DNA from: Macrostomum hystrix
Lineage: Eukaryota; Platyhelminthes; Macrostomidae
NCBI GenBank assembly: GCA_950097015.1
Contig: CATNEN010000014.1
Coordinates: 1,364,001-1,428,000, forward strand
Length of the DNA: 64,000 bases
Direction of reading: 5' to 3'
Shown here: piece after piece, positions 57,201 to 64,000 of the stretch
How positions within the stretch are numbered: position 1 is the first letter of the stretch
How the letters are laid out: every line of letters begins with the position of its first letter
Notes under the pieces: model-generated
What the model was told of the DNA's origin: nothing
The model's input: only the letters and a program-made list of their open reading frames with translations
Databases searched by the model: none
Position numbers and translations under genes: made by a program

Positions 57201-60200
57201 AAACTAGAGCCTGAATCATGGCCAAACCAGAGTTTAAATCATGGCTAAACCAGAGTTTGAACCATAGCTAAACCAGAGTTTGAATCATGGCGAAACCAGA
57301 GTTTGAATCATGGCTAAACCAGAGTTTGAATCATGGCTAAACCAGAGTTTGAATCATGGCTAAACCAGAGATTGAATCATGGCTAAACCAGAGTTTGAAT
57401 CATAGCCAAACAGAGTTCAAGCTAAACCAGAGTTTGAATCATGGCTAAAACCGTGCTTGAATCATGGCTACACCAGAGTTTGAATCATGGCTAAACTAGC
57501 GTTTCAATCATGGCTAAACCAGAGTTGAATCATGGCTAAACTCGAGTCTGAATCATGGCTACACCAGAGTTTGAATCATGGCTACACCAGAGTTTTAATC
57601 ATAGCTAAACTGGCGTTTGAATCATGGCTAAACCAGCGTTTGAATCATGGCTAAACTAGAGCCTGAATCATGGCCAAACCAGAGTTTAAATCATGGCTAA
57701 ACCAGAGTTTGAATCATAGCTAAACCAGAGTTTGAATCATGGCGAAACCAGAGTTTGAATCATGGCTAAACCAGAGTTTGAATCATGGCTAAACCAGAGT
57801 TTGAATCATGGCTAAACCAGAGATTGAATCATGGCTAAACCAGAGTTTGAATCATAGCCAAACAGAGTTCAAGCTAAACCAGAGTTTGAATCATGGCTAA
57901 AACCGTGCTTGAATCATGGCTACACCAGAGTTTGAATCATGGCTAAACTAGCGTTTCAATCATGGCTAAACCAGAGTTGAATCATGGCTAAACTCGAGTC
58001 TGAATCATGGCTACACCAGCGTTTGAATCATGGCTAAACCAGAGATTGAATCATGGCTAAACCAGAGTTTGAATCATGGCAAAACCCGAGTTTCAATCAT
58101 GGCTAAACCAGAGTTTGTTTCATGGCTAAACTATAGCTTGAATCATAGCCAACCAGAGTTCAAGCTAAACCAGAGTTTGAATCATCGCTAAACCCGAGCT
58201 TGAATCATGGCTAAACTAGCGTTTCAATCATGGTTAAACTAGCGTTTCAATCATGGCTAAACCGGAGTTTCAATCATGGCTAAACCAGAGTCTGAATAGT
58301 GGCTAAACCAGAGTTTGAATCATGGCTAAACCAGAGCTTGCATCATAGCCAACCAGAGTTTGAATCATGGCAAAACCAGAGCTTGAATCATGGCTAAACC
58401 AGAGCTTGAATCATGGCTAAAACCGTGCTTGAATCATGGCTAAACTAGAGTCTAAATCATGGCTACACCAGAGTTTGAATCATGGCAAAACCAGCGTTTC
58501 AATCATGGCTAAACCAGAGTTTGCATCATAGCCAACCTGAGTTTGAATCATGGCTAAACCAGAGTTTTAATCATGGCAAAACCCGAGTTTCAATCATGGC
58601 TAAACCAGAGTCTAAATCATGGCTAAACCGGAGCTTGAATCATGGCTTAACCAGAGCTTGAATCATGGCTAAAACCGTGCTTGAATCATGGCTAAACCAG
58701 AGTCTGAATCATCGCTAAACCAGAGTCTGAATCATGGCTAAACCAGAGTCTGAATCATGGCTAAACCAGAGCTTGAATCCTGACTAAACCAGAGCTTGCA
58801 TCATGGCTATAACCGAGCTTGAATCATGGCTAAACCAGAGTTTGAATCATGGCAAAACCAGCGTTTTAATCCTGGCTAAACCAGAGTTTGAATCATGGCA
58901 AAACCCGAGTTTCAATCATGGCTAAACCAGAGTCTAAATCATGGCTAAACCAGAGATTGAATCATGGCTAAACCAGAGCTTGAATCATGGCTAAAACCGT
59001 ACTTGAATCATGACTAAACCAGAGCTTGAATCATGGCTAAAACCGTACTTGAATCATGGCTAAACCAGAGTTTGCATCATGGCAAAACCAGCGTTTCAAT
59101 CATGGCTAAACCAGAGTTGGCATCATAGCCAACCAGAGTTTGAATCATGGCTAAACCAGAGATTGAATCATGCCTAAACCAGAGTCTGAATCATGGCTAA
59201 ACCAGAGTCTGAATCATTGCTAAACCAGAGTTTGAATCATGGCTAAACCCGGGCTTGAATCATCGCTAAACCAGAGTTGAAACAAAGCTAACCAGAGTTT
59301 GAATCATGGCTACACCAGAGTTTTAATCATGGCTAAACTGGCGTATGAATCATGGCTAAACCAGCGTTTGAATCATGGCTAAACTAGAGCCTGAATCATG
59401 GCAAAACCAGATTCTAAATCATGGCTAAACCAGAGTCTGAATCATGGCTACACCAGAGTTTGAATCATGGCTAAACCAGAGTTTGAATCATAGCTAAACC
59501 AGAGTTTGAATCATGGCAAAACCCGAGTTTCAATCATGGCTAAACCAGAGTTTGTTTCATGGCTAAACTATAGCTTGAATCATAGCCAACCAGAGTTCAA
59601 GCTAAACCAGAGTTTGAATCATCGCTAAACCCGAGCTTGAATCATGGCTAAACTAGCGTTTCAATCATGGTTAAACTAGCGTTTCAATCATGGCTAAACC
59701 GGAGTTTCAATCATGGCTAAACCAGAGTCTGAATAGTGGCTAAACCAGAGTTTGAATCATGGCTAAACCAGAGCTTGCATCATAGCCAACCAGAGTTTGA
59801 ATCATGGCAAAACCAGAGCTTGAATCATGGCTAAACCAGAGCTTGAATCATGGCTAAAACCGTGCTTGAATCATGGCTAAACTAGAGTCTAAATCATGGC
59901 TACACCAGAGTTTGAATCATGGCAAAACCAGCGTTTCAATCATGGCTAAACCAGAGTTTGCATCATAGCCAACCTGAGTTTGAATCATGGCTAAACCAGA
60001 GTTTTAATCATGGCAAAACCCGAGTTTCAATCATGGCTAAACCAGAGTCTAAATCATGGCTAAACCGGAGCTTGAATCATGGCTTAACCAGAGCTTGAAT
60101 CATGGCTAAAACCGTGCTTGAATCATGGCTAAACCAGAGTCTGAATCATCGCTAAACCAGAGTCTGAATCATGGCTAAACCAGAGTCTGAATCATGGCTA

Positions 60201-63200
60201 AACCAGAGCTTGAATCCTGACTAAACCAGAGCTTGCATCATGGCTATAACCGAGCTTGAATCATGGCTAAACCAGAGTTTGAATCATGGCAAAACCAGCG
60301 TTTTAATCCTGGCTAAACCAGAGTTTGAATCATGGCGAAACCCGAGTTTCAATCATGGCTAAACCAGAGTCTAAATCATGGCTAAACCAGAGATTGAATC
60401 ATGGCTAAACCAGAGCTTGAATCATGGCTAAAACCGTACTTGAATCATGACTAAACCAGAGCTTGAATCATGGCTAAAACCGTACTTGAATCATGGCTAA
60501 ACCAGAGTTTGCATCATGGCAAAACCAGCGTTTCAATCATGGCTAAACCAGAGTTGGCATCATAGCCAACCAGAGTTTGAATCATGGCTAAACCAGAGAT
60601 TGAATCATGCCTAAACCAGAGTCTGAATCATGGCTAAACCAGAGTCTGAATCATTGCTAAACCAGAGTTTGAATCATGGCTAAACCCGGGCTTGAATCAT
60701 CGCTAAACCAGAGTTGAAACAAAGCTAACCAGAGTTTGAATCATGGCTACACCAGAGTTTTAATCATGGCTAAACTGGCGTATGAATCATGGCTAAACCA
60801 GCGTTTGAATCATGGCTAAACTAGAGCCTGAATCATGGCAAAACCAGATTCTAAATCATGGCTAAACCAGAGTCTGAATCATGGCTACACCAGAGTTTGA
60901 ATCATGGCTAAACCAGAGTTTGAATCATAGCTAAACCAGAGTTTGAATCATGGCAAAAACAGAGTTTGAATCATGGCTAAACCAGAGTTTGAATCATGGC
61001 TAAAATGGAGTTTGAATCATGGCTAAACCAGAGTCTGAATCATGGCTAAAACCGTACTTGAATCATGGCTAAACCAGAGTTTGCATCATGGCAAAACCAG
61101 CGTTTCAATCATGGCTAAACCAGAGTTTGCATCATAGCCAACCAGAGTTTGAATCATGGCTAAACCAGAGTCTAAATCATGGCTAAACCAGAGATTGAAT
61201 CATGGCTAAACCAGAGCTTGAATCATGGCTAAAACCGTACTTGAATCATGGCTAAACCAGAGTTTGGATCATGGCTACAACAGAGTTTGCATCATGGCAA
61301 AACCAGCGTTTCAATCATGGCAAAACCCGAGTTTCAATAATGGCTAAACCAGAGATTGAATCATGCCTAAACCAGAGTCTGAATCATGGCTAAACCAGAG
61401 TCTGAATCATTGCTAAACCAGAGTTTGAATCATGGCTAAACCCGGGCTTGAATCATGGCTAAACCAGAGTTTTAATCAGAGCTAAACTGGCGTTTGAATC
61501 ATGGCTAAACCAGCGTTTGAATCATGGCTAAACTAGAGCCTGAATCATGGCAAAACCAGATTCTAAATCATGGCTAAACCAGAGTCTGAATCATGGCCAA
61601 ACCAGAGTTTGAATCATGGCTAAACCAGAGTTTGAATCATAGCTAAACCAGAGTTTGAATCATGGCAAAACCAGAGTTTGCATCATGGCTAAACCAGAGT
61701 TTGAAGCATGGCTAAACCAGAGTCTGAATCATGGCTAAACCCAGGCTTGAATCAAGGCTAAACTAGAGTTTGAATCATGGCTAAACTAGCGTTTCAACCA
61801 TGGCTAAACCAGAGTTTGAATCATGGCTAAACTAGAGCCTGAATCATGGCTAAAGCAGAGTTGAATCATGGCTAAACCAGAGTTGAATCAAAGCTAACCA
61901 GAGTTTGAATCATGGCTACACCAGAGTTTTAATCATAGCTAAACTGGCGTTTGAATCATGGCTAAACCAGCGTTTGAATCATGGCTAAACTAGAGCCTGA
62001 ATCATGGCCAAACCAGAGTTTAAATCATGGCTAAACCAGAGTTTGAATCATAGCTAAACCAGAGTTTGAATCATGGCGAAACCAGAGTTTGAATCATGGC
62101 TAAACCAGAGTTTGAATCATGGCTAAACCAGAGTTTGAATCATGGCTAAACCAGAGATTGAATCATGGCTAAACCAGAGTTTGAATCATAGCCAAACAGA
62201 GTTCAAGCTAAACCAGAGTTTGAATCATGGCTAAAACCGTGCTTGAATCATGGCTACACCAGAGTTTGAATCATGGCTAAACTAGCGTTTCAATCATGGC
62301 TAAACCAGAGTTGAATCATGGCTAAACTCGAGTCTGAATCATGGCTACACCAGCGTTTGAATCATGGCTAAACCAGAGATTGAATCATGGCTAAACCAGA
62401 GTTTGAATCATGGCAAAACCCGAGTTTCAATCATGGCTAAACCAGAGTTTGTTTCATGGCTAAACTATAGCTTGAATCATAGCCAACCAGAGTTCAAGCT
62501 AAACCAGAGTTTGAATCATCGCTAAACCCGAGCTTGAATCATGGCTAAACTAGCGTTTCAATCATGGTTAAACTAGCGTTTCAATCATGGCTAAACCGGA
62601 GTTTCAATCATGGCTAAACCAGAGTCTGAATAGTGGCTAAACCAGAGTTTGAATCATGGCTAAACCAGAGCTTGCATCATAGCCAACCATAGTTTGAATC
62701 ATGGCAAAACCAGAGCTTGAATCATGGCTTAACCAGAGCTTGAATCATGGCTAAAACCGTGCTTGAATCATGGCTAAACTAGAGTCTAAATCATGGCTAC
62801 ACCAGAGTTTGAATCATGGCAAAACCAGCGTTTCAATCATGGCTAAACCAGAGTTTGCATCATAGCCAACCTGAGTTTGAATCATGGCTAAACCAGAGTT
62901 TGAATCATGGCAAAACCCGAGTTTCAATCATGGCTAAACCAGAGTCTAAATCATGGCTAAACCGGAGCTTGAATCATGGCTTAACCAGAGCTTGAATCAT
63001 GGCTAAAACCGTGCTTGAATCATGGCTAAACCAGAGTCTGAATCATCGCTAAACCAGAGTCTGAATCATGGCTAAACCAGAGTCTGAATCATGGCTAAAC
63101 CAGAGCTTGAATCCTGACTAAACCAGAGCTTGCATCATGGCTATAACCGAGCTTGAATCATGGCTAAACCAGAGTTTGAATCATGGCAAAACCAGCGTTT

Positions 63201-64000
63201 TAATCCTGGCTAAACCAGAGTTTGAATCATGGCGAAACCCGAGTTTCAATCATGGCTAAACCAGAGTCTAAATCATGGCTAAACCAGAGATTGAATCATG
63301 GCTAAACCAGAGCTTGAATCATGGCTAAAACCGTACTTGAATCATGGCTAAACCAGAGCTTGAATCATGGCTAAAACCGTACTTGAATCATGGCTAAACC
63401 AGAGTTTGCATCATGGCAAAACCAGCGTTTCAATCATGGCTAAACCAGAGTTTGCATCATAGCCAACCAGAGTTTGAATCATGGCTAAACCAGAGATTGA
63501 ATCATGCCTAAACCAGAGTCTGAATCATGGCTAAACCAGAGTCTGAATCATTGCTAAACCAGAGTTTGAATCATGGCTAAACCCGGGCTTGAATCATCGC
63601 TAAACCAGAGTTGAAACAAAGCTAACCAGAGTTTGAATCATGGCTACACCAGAGTTTTAATCATGGCTAAACTGGCGTATGAATCATGGCTAAACCAGCG
63701 TTTGAATCATGGCTAAACTAGAGCCTGAATCATGGCAAAACCAGATTCTAAATCATGGCTAAACCAGAGTCTGAATCATGGCTACACCAGAGTTTGAATC
63801 ATGGCTAAACCAGAGTTTGAATCATAGCTAAACCAGAGTTTGAATCATGGCAAAAACAGAGTTTGAATCATGGCTAAACCAGAGTTTGAATCATGGCTAA
63901 AATGGAGTTTGAATCATGGCTAAACCAGAGTCTGAATCATGGCTAAACCCGGGCTTGAATCATGGCTAAACTAGAGTTTGAATCATGGCTAAACTAGCGT
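51236..64000. repeat. 23-bp satellite array (about 555 units) running off the right edge
   Basis: Units with core AATCATGGCTAAACCAGAGT (23 bp in full) and many single-base variants. Variant order reveals higher-order duplication: the landmark TTTGTTTCATGGCTAAACTA occurs near 54880, 56320, 58108, 59548 and 62449, with long matching stretches between (spacings near 1440, 1790 and 2900). Truncated units (AGAGTTCAAGC, AGAGTTGAATC) mark the same blocks. No gene in 12.8 kb: stops occur in the repeat frames. The full length is unknown because the array leaves the window. Confidence 0.97.

Noticed and set aside
26402-64000. CRISPR-like regular arrays
   Set aside because: Units are contiguous or separated by identical spacers, not unique ones; there are no cas genes and the genome is eukaryotic.

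Overview
This is nuclear DNA of an animal. Introns follow GT-AG rules, AATAAA signals are present, and there are tRNA-derived SINE-like repeats, decayed LTR and non-LTR retrotransposons, and genes for SUMO, tubulin cofactor A and a SETDB1-like methyltransferase. GC-rich exons sit in AT-rich, extremely repeat-rich sequence. An invertebrate such as a free-living flatworm would fit, but that is only a guess. No bacterial operon, CRISPR array or replication origin is visible.

Layout. 1-4600: two tandem minus-strand copies of a gene for a secreted Ig-domain protein. The first copy is cut by the window edge, and the two differ in two concentrated patches. 4600-9590: intergenic DNA with a decayed gag fragment and a tRNA-like element. 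9590-15305: minisatellites and a 3.4-kb segment flanked by inverted copies of a tRNA-headed repeat. 15306-22850: AT-rich DNA, a dead BEL/Pao integrase (minus), a jockey-like reverse-transcriptase fossil (plus) and a third copy of the tRNA-headed repeat. 23085-25990: a 23-bp minisatellite, an apparently intronless TBCA gene (minus), a 19-bp minisatellite and another tRNA-like head. 26030-38490: a higher-order satellite of about 63 116-bp units in eight blocks separated by seven near-identical 694-bp spacers.

38922-44225 is the most interesting locus. It is a five-exon plus-strand gene that I reconstruct as 1065 aa: Gln/Pro heptad repeats, two C2H2 zinc fingers, a tyrosine-recombinase-like domain with a plausible R-K-R-H-Y catalytic set, two blocks of coding minisatellite, and a C-terminal PWWP-like domain. 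Its first intron is a 19-bp minisatellite that happens to be open in frame. Convergent to it, on the minus strand, lie a SETDB1-like H3K9 methyltransferase, whose SET domain is split by an 11-aa repeat array, and a two-exon SUMO gene just upstream of it. SUMO and SETDB1 act together in heterochromatin silencing in other animals, so this may be a functional neighbourhood; that is inference.

48290-64000: a 23-bp minisatellite, a possible small gene, a decayed reverse transcriptase, and 12.8 kb of a second 23-bp satellite that starts inside the reverse-transcriptase fossil and runs off the window. Non-coding arrays repeatedly use 19- or 23-bp units, whereas the arrays inside exons all have units divisible by three.
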